Part shown: positions 22,401-29,335 of the stretch, one piece after another
Layout of the letters: each line of letters begins with the position of its first letter
How positions within the stretch are numbered: position 1 is the stretch's first letter
DNA from: Phymatolithon calcareum
Lineage: Eukaryota; Rhodophyta; Florideophyceae; Hapalidiales
Reading direction: 5' to 3'
Assembly: GCA_977006965.1 (NCBI GenBank)
Contig: OZ345359.1
Location: 930,001 to 994,000 of the forward strand
Length of the DNA stretch: 64,000 bases
Translations under genes and position numbers: made by a program
The notes under the pieces: model-generated
Databases searched by the model: none
What the model saw: the letters and a program-made list of their open reading frames with translations, nothing else
Told to the model about the DNA's origin: nothing

Positions 22401-22750
22401 TTCGAGCAGTTGACCTATGCAACCGAGCAATTGAGGAAGGTGGCGATGTGAAGGCAATGTTCAACCTCGCGCGGTTGCTAGAGAAAGGCGCAGATGGTGT
22501 AGCGACAGACCCGGTTCGAGCAGTTGACCTATACAACCGAGCAATTGAGGAAGGTGGCGATGTGAAGGCAATGGTCAACCTCGCAAAGTTGCTTCGACAG
22601 GGCGGTGACAGGGTTCCGGCGGATCCGGTTCGTGCAGCTTACTTGGAGAGCAGAGCGATTGCTGGAGGTGCTGCAGTGGGCGCATTGCCGGCAGAGCCTT
22701 TGATGAGGTTGGGTGTATTTCAGCGTTGGAAAGATAGATGGAAAAAATAG
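16460..22750 (+). CDS. GIMAP/AIG1-like GTPase with about 46 Sel1 repeats
   Basis: This encodes 2,096 residues from the ATG at 16460. The frame is open from 16229, but only from 16460 does the sequence look like protein. Residues 13-200 form a P-loop GTPase: Walker A GNPGAGKST at 19-27 and DTPG at 64-67. The later segment FGVIINMMEE replaces a canonical N/T-K-x-D, as is common in AIG1-type GTPases. Residues about 211-285 are a charged coiled coil. From about 303 to near the C-terminus run 38-residue Sel1-like repeats, consensus core DPVRAVDLYNRAIEEGG followed by an A-M-F-x-L-A-x-L-L helix. The repeats are almost identical in DNA, so they expanded recently. Sel1 arrays form superhelical binding scaffolds and AIG1 GTPases oligomerise on nucleotide binding. 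A sensor or immune-type role is inference. No signal peptide or membrane segment was seen. Confidence 0.85.
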   Translation: MSESTSTSFPHRPAIALVGNPGAGKSTLLNGIAGSAQFRSGPSFGEGLTEVLQAFSVGNLTLYDTPGLFDITRMKQAGEELDKLLSENIALKIAFVVTLDGGRVRRSDTLMIKLVLDAISVDTNDRFGVIINMMEERVEAVIGKNPEVECKIRKLLTGDRKTSHWCYVPMEASLLGEKDECHTTAALHLLLHGLPVTKPLYTVVSSIATQNLEKLLEAAELRVREIENAKGVEFREMMADYELQKLAAEKRINALEQALRNHTSKNAQRSKEVQNIEEEKKEGSVAYDLGDPFVAIQAAKQAEDGADGVLAHPVRASELYKRAHVNAMIGLALLLADGADGVPADPVRVIHQCNRAIEEGGHVEAMHNLASLLEDGADGVAADPVRAVDLYNRAIEEGGHVKAMFGLARLLKNGADGVATDPVRAVDLYNRAIEEGGHVEAMFNLALLLQNGADGVATDPVRAVDLYNRAIAEGGHVKAMFNIALLLQNGADGVAADPVRAVDLYNRAIEEGGHVKAMFCLALLLQNGADGVAADPVRAVDLYNRAIEEGGDVEAMFNLALLLQNGADGLATDPVRAVDLYNRAIEEGGDVKAMFGLARLLKNGADGLATDPVRAVDLYNRAIAEGGDVEAMFNLALLLQNGADGVATDPVRAVDLYNRAIEEGGDVEAMFNLARLLKNGADGVATDPVRAVDLYNRAIEEGGYVKAMFNLALLLQNGVDGVATDPVRAVDLYNRAIEEGGDVEAMFNLARLLKNGADGVATDPVRAVDLYNRAIEEGGHVKAMFGLARLLQNGADGVATDPVRAVDLCNRAIEEGGDVKAMFNLARLLEKGADGVATDPVRAVNLYNRAIEEGGHVKAMFCLALLLQNGADGVAADPVRAVDLYNRAIAEGGHVKAMFNIALLLQNGADGLATDPVRAVDLYNRAIEEGGHVKAMFGLARLLKNGADGVATDPVRAVDLYNRAIAEGGDVEAMFNLALLLQNGADGVATDPVRAVDLYNRAIEEGGDVEAMFNLARLLKNGANGVATDPVRAVDLYNRAIEEGGYVKAMFNLALLLQNGVDGVATDPVRAVDLYNRAIEEGGDVEAMFNLARLLKNGADGLATDPVRAVDLYNRAIEEGGHVKAMFGLARLLQNGADGVATDPVRAVDLCNRAIEEGGDVKAMFNLARLLEKGADGVATDPVRAVDLYNRAIEEGGDVKAMFNLARLLEKGANGVATDPVRAVDLYNRAIEEGGHVKAMFGLARLLKNGADGVATDPVRAVNLYNRAIEEGGDVKAMFNLARLLEKGADGVATDPVRAVDLYNRAIEEGGHVKAMFGLARLLKNGADGVATDPVRAVNLYNRAIEEGGDVKAMFNLALLLQNGVDGVATDPVRAVNLYNRAIAEGGDVNAMFNLARLLEKGADGLATDPVRAVNLYNRAIEEGGDVEAMFNLALLLQNGADGVATDPVRAVDLYNRAIEEGGHVKAMFGLARLLQNGADGVATDPVRAVDLCNRAIEEGGDVKAMFNLARLLEKGADGVATDPVRAVNLYNRAIEEGGDVKAMFNLARLLEKGANGVATDPVRAVDLYNRAIEEGGHVKAMFGLARLLKNGADGVATDPVRAVNLYNRAIEEGGDVKAMFNLARLLEKGADGVATDPVRAVDLYNRAIEEGGHVKAMFGLARLLKNGADGVATDPVRAVDLYNRAIEEGGDVKAMFNLALLLQNGVDGVATDPVRAVNLYNRAIAEGGDVNAMFNLARLLEKGADGVATDPVRAVDLYNRAIEEGGDVEAMFNLALLLQNGADGVATDPVRAVDLYNRAIEEGGYVKAMFNIALLLQNGVDGVAKDPVRAVNLYNRAIEEGGHVKAMFCLARLLQNGVDGVATDPVRAVDLYNRAIEEGGDVEAMFNLALLLQNGADGVATDPVRAVDLYNRAIEEGGDVDAMFNLALLLQNGADGVATDPVRAVDLYNRAIEEGGHVKAMFGLARLLEKGADGVAADPVRAVDLCNRAIEEGGDVKAMFNLARLLEKGADGVATDPVRAVDLYNRAIEEGGDVKAMVNLAKLLRQGGDRVPADPVRAAYLESRAIAGGAAVGALPAEPLMRLGVFQRWKDRWKK
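17372..22620 (+). repeat. 114-bp coding tandem repeat array (Sel1 units)
   Basis: After two irregular units at 17372 and 17472, units follow at exactly 114 bp from 17585 to about 22601, with no frame-breaking indels. Sequence identity between units is very high. The array keeps a minus-strand frame open for over 5 kb, which is a by-product of the periodicity. Confidence 0.9.
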
Positions 22751-23277
22751 GTTGTGTTTTTCTTCTTTTGCGCTCTGATATGAAGACTCCTCAATGGCAT
22801 GTGAAGTACCGGCGTGCGTGAACTGGAAGATTTTTCAGTGCGAATTCTCATGTCCTAAATTTCTATTGAGGTGCTTACGGGAAAACCGGTCCCTCAGATT
22901 ACCTCAAGATTTTGGATTCTCTTGTTCGGAAGACCTGCCCCGAGGCAACTCTCATCAATACTCTCCCAGATATGACGGAAGGTGTCGATGCGCACTCGCC
23001 TCCGACATCCAGTGTCACCACGCCGTCCGGACGCTCGGACGCTTCCATATGCGCTTCTCTCATCCCCGTCCGAAGGGCGCTCTGCTCCATCCTTTCAAAA
23101 GCCTTGTAAATCGTTGCGGCTCTGGCTGACAGTTTTCTTGATTGTAGAATTGGTTAAAGGCTCCCAGCAACACTGATGAGACTGAGGGAGATGCGTTTCA
23201 GCTGCTATTAGCATGTCACCTATCAATCTGTCCAAAATGTCACGGGCATCCATACAGGTCCCGCGTTGGCAACCTCT
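22751..23277. other. Intergenic between convergent genes
   Basis: This is the 3' flank of the Sel1 gene and of the LPA1-like gene. A 63-residue minus-strand frame at 22899-23090 includes VTLDVGG, which recalls a BTB/T1 domain start, but nothing around it supports a gene. Confidence 0.4.
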
Positions 23278-24189
23278 TCACCTCGCCCACGAGCTTTTCC
23301 CCACCTTTGCATCAAGGCGCACAACCAAAATATCATCAACGCTTTCACCGAGTCTAAAACGAGCAGAATCGCGTTCAATCTCGTACCACTTCATCCACTC
23401 CTCCTGAGCAAACGTATGCAGAAGCCACGGCTCGGAAGGAAATTCCGTATGTCGTTCGTTCCACTTCTCATCTGTCACCAACAGAGGGACAAGAATATCC
23501 AATTCCGCCAACTCCTCCCTCACACCTTCCGCACCTTTCAGCGCTTCCAGCACTTTCGCGGCCGTGCAGGCTACAACATCAACTCTTGACTTTCCCCTGA
23601 ATCCCGAGATCGCCGCGACAGCGCCGGTGACAGGCTCCGTGACGCGTAGTTTTGCAAGGCGTGCGCCGCGCGACATGCGTTCAAGTCGTCGTTCGCCAGC
23701 CATATTTTCGCGCCGGAGCAGAAAAGCACAAACGCTGAAAACGGCAAGATGAATGGCGACGTTCGGTACCTGAAGAGCAGCCGAAAGCGAGCGAGCGATC
23801 AAGGTATGAGGGTCTGGTCTTGACATTCGACGATGGCGTCAAGAATGCACCACGCGGGAGAATTGACGAGGCGTACAAGGATGCATCGTTTCAGTCAGCT
23901 GTTGCATACCGGAGACACTGACTAGCGTCGCCACGACGCGCAAAGAAGCTATGAAGGCTCCCACTCCCGCGGAGGCGGCTGAGCCGGCGTAGAGAAACAT
24001 TCGCACTTTGCGGAAGGGCGCTTCGGCCTCCTCGCGCAGACGGGCGCGCTGCGAGTATTGCGGGACCTTGCCCGGTTTTGCCGGCAAGTTGTTGTTGGAA
24101 ATGCGGGTGAGGCATTTTCGACAGTGCGCACGCTTCGGTTGCGAGATTGCCGGGGCTGCGAAAAGTTGCACCGCTCTCACGGACGCCAT
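23278..24189 (-). CDS. LPA1-like plastid protein (DUF3493)
   Basis: CDS is complement(join(23278..23813,23910..24189)), 271 residues. Residues 1-50 are basic, hydroxylated and free of acidic residues, as in a plastid transit peptide. Then come the DUF3493 start (LREEAEAPFRKVRMFLYAGS, 51-70) and a first membrane helix to about 92. A second membrane helix (NVAIHLAVFSVCAFLL) follows, then RLERMSRGARLAKLRV and LDILVPLLVTDE, matching the conserved tail of LOW PSII ACCUMULATION 1. The 96-bp intron (23814-23909, GTATGC to CCAG) restores the frame. In plants LPA1 is a thylakoid protein that helps assemble photosystem II through D1 and carries N-terminal TPRs. Those are absent here, so this is the short form. 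It is the best evidence that the organism is photosynthetic. Confidence 0.8.
23814..23909 (-). other. Intron of the LPA1-like gene
   Basis: This is a 96-bp minus-strand intron with donor GTATGC and acceptor CCAG. It joins serine 93 to aspartate 94. The alternative AG acceptors nearby break the frame. Confidence 0.7.
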
Positions 24190-24215
24190 GGGGAGGATGC
24201 CGTCGGTCTCGGATG

Positions 24216-24405
24216 ATTCCCCTGCGTCTGCAATGCGTCAGACCAACGCCAGAACCAATCTTTGGTCATGCACCTGGACTAGACGTGAAAGCCGCAGTCA
24301 AACTCTCTAACGACTGGATATATTGGAAGAAATTTAGGCTCTCGAATCGCTGCTAGCCACACTAGTAGGGGAAAAGGCAAAATGAAGGAATGAAAATGGA
24401 AAAAT
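24216..24405 (+). mobile_element. 3' fragment of LINE family 2
   Basis: The reading CVRPTPEPIFGHAPGLDVKA and the sequence after it match the C-terminal end of the LINE remnant at 50130-50460, including the short 3' UTR ending in an AATGAAGGAATGAAAA tail. It is severely 5' truncated and abuts a LINE family 1 fragment. Confidence 0.65.
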
Positions 24406-24429
24406 ATCCCATTTTCAGGAACGGAGCTA

Positions 24430-25898
24430 CGGACCTTGCCGTCTTGTCCACTCGTCAAAGAGATCAGATGCGCGTGCTGTGCAGACTCGCCAGCTCGGGG
24501 ATCAGGAGAGCACACCAGTCTGAAACGTTCGCTTTGAGCCTAGTTAGATGGAAGAAGCACCTGGCAGAGGAAGAAGAATATGGAGGAAGAGAAGAGGATT
24601 TGGCAGACGTATCAATGGATATCGGGTATCTCACAGAAGATGAGGACCTTAAGGACCTACATCCCCATCTTAGATTTTCACTTTTATTTTTTATGAGCTT
24701 GGCAATCCGAGAAGCTCATTGGACACTTTCTGTTATGGCAGTACATAACTGGCTAAGCAAAAAAAAAGTCCTCGCGCCGTGGAAACTTTTTCTAGAAATT
24801 CTCAGCAGAGGGTTCCTTCGAAAATCTGGACAGCTCCTTAAACGCGCAGTTTAAGACCACTTCCTGATCCGTTCTTCGAATTTCGAAAACTACTATAGAA
24901 AGCCAAGAATGTATGTTATCCAAAAATCAAAAAAAATCAAAGAAAGGGGATGATATAAGGAGTGTAGAGCACTTTTCGTAATTCTGAATCGCCTACAAAG
25001 ATGGACAATTATCTCGAAAAGGACTCTATGAATTTCTTATTGCCTCGGTCAAAAGTTTCGAATGGTTGTAGACTAACACAGGAATACTGCAAATTTGGTA
25101 AAATCGAACGTCTAGTTGGCAAAAAAGTTCGCGCCGCGAGACCAAAAGTTTTTTAAAATCGGCAAAGGAACAGGCGAAAAATATAGTAAAATTCACGTTG
25201 CGCCCCGACGAGAAGCTGAAACTGTTCGAAGGAAAAACAGTAAGCATAAAATTTTTTTCTGTAATGATTGATTAGAGCTGAACATTGGAAACTTTTGCTG
25301 ATTTCATATTTGAAAATATTTCACTGGTTTCTACACATTTTCTTGAAACTGGATGCAGTCCCGTCGGTGCAAACGATATAATTAAAATTTCATCCAGTTT
25401 ATGAGCATTGTTTCGGCCAGTGAGAGCGCTTCAAAGATGGGGAAGTAGGTCCTTAAAGGAGCGTTAAAACAAGCGGAAGACGGCAAGATGTCGAAGAAGC
25501 GCCGACTAGAGAAAACTGTTACATGCTGGAAGAAGGAAGGGCGGATAATAAAAATCCCAGTAGACAAGCCAAAGAAGCTACCCGGAGTGCTACATATAAG
25601 AGACAGAAACACGCGACTGAGGTGCCTAAGCGTGATTTTCAACGGAGCCCCTCTGTGGAGAAAATCAACCTTGTTGACATGCTTTGGAACCAGTGCAGTG
25701 ATTGAACTCAGCTCTCCAACGAGCACTGGGATGCACGGAAATGGACCAAGAGACTTCATATGAATAAAGAAGACTCACTCGGTCCCTCACGGAAAGAGAA
25801 ATTCGATTAAGGAGATATTAGGAGAATAGAGTGCGACCACAAGGGAAGAGGGAGAAGCGGCCCTGTCACCCAAATTGAGGTGTTGGGAGCTTTTCAAA
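24430..25898 (+). mobile_element. LINE family 1, 3' fragment, split by an inserted element
   Basis: 24430-24652 and 25453-25898 together match the C-terminal part and 3' UTR of the LINE at 47624-49433: MRVLCRLAS, then after the insertion VDKPKKLPG and LRCLSVIFNGAPLWRK. The 3' end reads GGGAGCTTTTCAAATAA. Without the insertion at 24653-25452 and one TTAA, the frame runs through as E-D-L-K-G-A-L-K-Q-A-E-D, as in the other copy. It is 5' truncated, as is usual for LINEs. Confidence 0.8.
24653..25452. mobile_element. 800-bp non-autonomous element with TTAA target duplication
   Basis: The terminal inverted repeats start GGACCTAC, then A or T, then TCCCCATCTT (about 19 bp; 24653-24671 and 25434-25452). 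TTAA flanks both ends (24649-24652 and 25453-25456), the signature of piggyBac-type insertion. The interior is AT-rich without a transposase. It lies inside a LINE whose reading frame is restored by removing it, which fixes its boundaries to the base. Confidence 0.85.
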
Positions 25899-26336
25899 TA
25901 ACACATCACATATCCCCCTGTCCATTCGGCGATCTGTGCAGGAGTGTATATTCAGGAGAACGATTCAGCGTTCAATTCCATTTCGACACAGTTCGTTTAA
26001 GGCGTCTGAAAAGACGCCCTATGCGAGTTGTGTGGGAATGGGAATCGAAAGCCGAATCCTCCTGAACATATGATACCCCGAGAGCCGACCTTATTGGGTT
26101 GCCAACAACAAGAAATCACCAATCATGTCCAGAAAGCCCGCAAATGAACATCTCAAAAGTGACCAACCATATTCCACCACATTCCTCAACGTCTCCACTG
26201 CGATTCCCGGGAAAGAACGTTCGCGATCGCGCCGATCTCGCGGCAACGAAACCGATCACAGTCACCGAACCAATCCCGCCACCACTCCGGTCCGCTCTCG
26301 CCTCGGAAGCCAAATCGGCCACACACCCTCCCTCCA
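25899..26336. other. Upstream region of the SAM carrier gene
   Basis: No gene was recognised. The sequence shifts from AT-rich LINE flank to the GC-rich context of the carrier gene near 26200. Confidence 0.4.
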
Positions 26337-27311
26337 ATGGGGACTGCCCGTGAAGATGCCCCCCGTCTCTGCGGCCGGCGCGCGCGGCGCGCCCCAGCAG
26401 CAACATTATGCGCCTCAACGGCCGGGGCCGGCGCGGGCGCCGTAGAGTTGTCGGTAGCGCGCACCTTCCAGCTCGGGCTAGCCTCCGGCGCCGTGGCCGG
26501 CTTCACAGTGGACGCCGTCCTCTTCCCGCTCGACACACTGAAAACAAAACTGCAACTCGCCGGCGGCGCCGGCACAGCCTCCGGCAATCTCCTCGGCGGT
26601 CTCTACCGCGGCTTCCTGCCCGCCGTAGCCGCGTCAGCGCCTGCTGCGGCCGCCTTCTTCGGCACGTACGACTACGCCAAGCGCTCCCTTGAATCGCATC
26701 TAACAGACGAGCGTCACCGCCCACTGGCGCACCTGGCCGCGGCCGCGCTGGGCGACGTGGCGTCATCCACCGTGCGCGCGCCGTTCGAGGTCGTCAAGCA
26801 GCGGCTGCAGGCGGGGTCGCACGGCGGGTCGGCCGCGGCCGCGGTGCGATCCATCTGGCGCGCGCAGGGCGTGCGCGGCTTCTTTGCGGGGTACGGCTCG
26901 CTTGTGATGCGCGAATTGCCGTTTGACGCTATTCAATTCCCGCTGTACGAGTTCCTCAAGGCGCGATGGGGGCGCGCGGCGGGGGGACGGAGTTTGCGTA
27001 CTTGGGAGAAGTCTGCTTGTGGGAGCTTGGCGGGCGGGGTTGCGGCGGCCGTCACTACGCCGCTGGATGTTGTCAAGACGCGCATTATGACGCAGGCGGT
27101 TGCGGATCCGAGGTATACGGGCATTGTGCATGGACTGCGAAAAATTGCACGGGAGGAGGGGGCGAGGGCGCTGTTTTCGGGGGTTGCGCCGAGAGTGGTA
27201 TGGATTTCGGTCGGGGGCGCTGTTTTCTTCGGCGCTTATGAGGCTACGAGGGCTAGGCTGTTTCCGGAGTTTGTGAGAAGACAGAGGGATGACGAAAGGA
27301 GGGCGGTGTGA
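26337..27311 (+). CDS. Mitochondrial S-adenosylmethionine carrier (SLC25A26/PET8-like)
   Basis: A 324-residue mitochondrial carrier with three repeats of about 90 residues. The signatures are PLDTLK (64-69), PFEVVK (149-154) and PLDVVK (242-247). The repeat context fits the SAM carriers: LFPLDTLKTKLQ in repeat 1, RELPFDAIQFPLYEFLK at about 192-208, and TTPLDVVKTRI in repeat 3. These carriers sit in the inner membrane and import S-adenosylmethionine in exchange for S-adenosylhomocysteine. Plant members also serve plastids. The first 40 residues are rich in Ala, Arg and Ser, which could be a targeting extension. The gene is intronless and GC-rich. Substrate assignment rests on motif similarity. 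Confidence 0.8.
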   Translation: MGTAREDAPRLCGRRARRAPAATLCASTAGAGAGAVELSVARTFQLGLASGAVAGFTVDAVLFPLDTLKTKLQLAGGAGTASGNLLGGLYRGFLPAVAASAPAAAAFFGTYDYAKRSLESHLTDERHRPLAHLAAAALGDVASSTVRAPFEVVKQRLQAGSHGGSAAAAVRSIWRAQGVRGFFAGYGSLVMRELPFDAIQFPLYEFLKARWGRAAGGRSLRTWEKSACGSLAGGVAAAVTTPLDVVKTRIMTQAVADPRYTGIVHGLRKIAREEGARALFSGVAPRVVWISVGGAVFFGAYEATRARLFPEFVRRQRDDERRAV

Positions 27312-27532
27312 CACGGGCGATGCAGTCGCTCATGAGGGGCGCGGAGTAAACTAAAATCTTGGAAATTTTTACCGCAATTTGGCCCGTAATCTGAACATTC
27401 CTGTTTCGTATACTGGACATTACAGTAGTTTCGAGTCAATTTTAGACCTCGGTGCAAACGAAGCGGACTTTTGTTGCTACACAACCGCAAGGTGGCGGAC
27501 GACGCGATAAGCCTGCCTGGACGCGTCGCATC

Positions 27533-29335
27533 ATGCGTCGTCTGGCCTCTATCGTACTTTTTGGTCTGCTCGCATCGTGGGCGTCTTCGGCGCCAACTTT
27601 CGCACACACCCAGTCCGCGTGGAGTCCATCACAGCTCGACGACCCATTGTCGGGTAATTCGCGCCAATGCACTCCGCAACGCGGTCGCATCCGCTCGTAT
27701 GTGTGCGATGCATCCGCGCAATTAGCACCGCGATCAGCACGCCGCATAGATGATGAGATTATCCGCGTGCATATGGCCGCAGATCGTAAATATCCGCGCA
27801 CCACTTGCAACGGAGTTGAGCTCGACACTGGGTATCTGATCGAGGTTGCCATTGTGCGTCGCATGGCCACTGGCAGGTCACAGAAGGCCGTCCATTCATT
27901 TGCGCAAAACTTGTTCCATGACTGGGAGGTAGGTTCTCCGAAAACGTGCGGCAACGGCATTCTGCTGTTCATGTCTATGGATGATCATTTGTTCTCGTTC
28001 ATTCTTGGAAGTAATCCCAGAAAACTGCTGAGTGATAGTGCCATGAGACGCGTTGTCGATGTGCTCACGTATTATCTCAAACGCGATAACCTGTATCAAG
28101 GTGTCTTAAATACAGTGATTAAGTTGGGCGAGGAATTGGGCAAAGCTGGCCCGCGGAAGTATCTTGGGTCCGACAGTAACGCACCTGCCAATCTGCAGCA
28201 GGTTGCGCGCGGAAAGCGTCGCTCGTGGTGGTTTTACATCGTCCTTGGGATTGCCGCCCTCTCGGCACTCAGTCTTGTCTTCGCTTGCTGTAACGGATTT
28301 GGAGGTAAGGATGCCGTGCGTCGAAAGAAACTTGAGCGTGCGGCCACTAAGAAGTTGCGGCTCGTCAAGCAGGAGTATGAGGCTGCTATTCTACCGCAGT
28401 ACACCCCGATCACGTGCTCGGTGTGTCAACAGTCGCTCACTCCAGGACTCGCAGAGGCTACCACTGCACACGAGCATCGCGACGCCGATGACACCGCCTC
28501 GTTAATGCAGACGGGAAATGGCGCGGAAGCGTTTGATCCCGCGAACCTTGGACCGGTGCGGCATTTGCGATGCGGCCACAAATTCCAGTAAGTTTTTATT
28601 CCACCAATATCCCAGAAGGCTATTTTGTCAAAGTACCGCAAGATTAGCAATCTAACGTTTATTTCTTTCTTCTTGTGCAGCGATGCTTGCCTTGAGAAGC
28701 AGGGTACTACCACCGGAGGCACAACGGTATGTCCCGTGTGCTCGGACAGCAGTGCTAGCGCGTCTGCACCGCCCACGCTTCGCGAAACCCGTGACCGCGA
28801 TCTCGCGTTCCGTGTTGCGCATCTCAAGGCTGAATTTCCAGAGGTTATCACCGACTCCGTCCACCAAAAGTTGCTCGCCCCGCCGCCACAAGTCCGTTCG
28901 CCAGGCTCTGTGAGTCGCGAATATGACGACGGGAGGCATCGCACGGGGGGTCCCGCATGGGGTGCGCTTGCAGGCGCTGCTGGAGTTGGAGCGCTTGCCG
29001 GGTGGGGGCTTTCCAGTCTGTTCAGCGGCTGGGGTGGTGGTGGATATGACGGATGGGGCAACAATCGTGCCGATGGCGATGATGAAAGGAGTGGATTCAG
29101 TGGATCGTGGTTCGGCGGCGGTGGAGGAGGATATGGTAGCGCGGTTACTGGGTCTTGGGGTAATATTGGGGGTGATACAGCGGCGACTACCGGGAGATGG
29201 GGATCCGGGGGCGGCGGTGGAGGCTGGACTGGTGGCTGGTCCGGTGGCTGGTCTGGTGGCTCGGCTGTTTCCGGCGGATGGGGTGGCGGTGGAGGCGGGA
29301 GCGGGGGCGGGAGTAGCTACACTGGAGGGTGGTAA
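27533..29335 (+). CDS. TPM-domain membrane protein with RING-H2 finger and Gly-rich tail
   Basis: CDS is join(27533..28587,28681..29335), 569 residues. An in-frame ATG at 27452 exists, but 27533 starts directly at a signal peptide (MRRLASIVLFGLLASWASSA). A TPM domain covers about 70-210, with IEVAIVRR and GILLFMSMDD as its strands. A membrane helix lies at 232-252. Then a RING-H2 finger: C295, C298, C347, H349, H352, C355, C369, C372. A second hydrophobic stretch and a Gly/Trp/Ser-rich tail finish the protein. The 93-bp intron cuts the codon of H352, and splicing is needed to complete the finger. This suggests a lumenal or extracellular TPM domain with a cytosolic ubiquitin-ligase-type RING. 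Ligase activity is inference. Confidence 0.85.
28588..28680 (+). other. Intron of the TPM/RING gene
   Basis: This is a 93-bp intron with donor GTAAGT and acceptor TTGTGCAG after a T-rich tract. A TCTAAC near 28651 is a good branch-point candidate. It splits the codon of a zinc-binding histidine. Confidence 0.85.

Noticed and set aside
17542-22578. A 1,678-codon open frame on the minus strand
   Set aside because: It is the antisense of the Sel1 array. Because the repeat is 114 bp, a frame without stops in one unit stays open in all. The translated product has no sense of its own.
22899-23090. VTLDVGG segment resembling a BTB/T1 (KCTD) domain
   Set aside because: Only seven residues match well, the following strand and helix do not, and no neighbouring exon supports a gene.
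26408-26766. Long ORFs in other frames over the SAM carrier gene
   Set aside because: GC-rich coding DNA leaves few stops in other frames. The products are Arg/Pro-rich with no domain.
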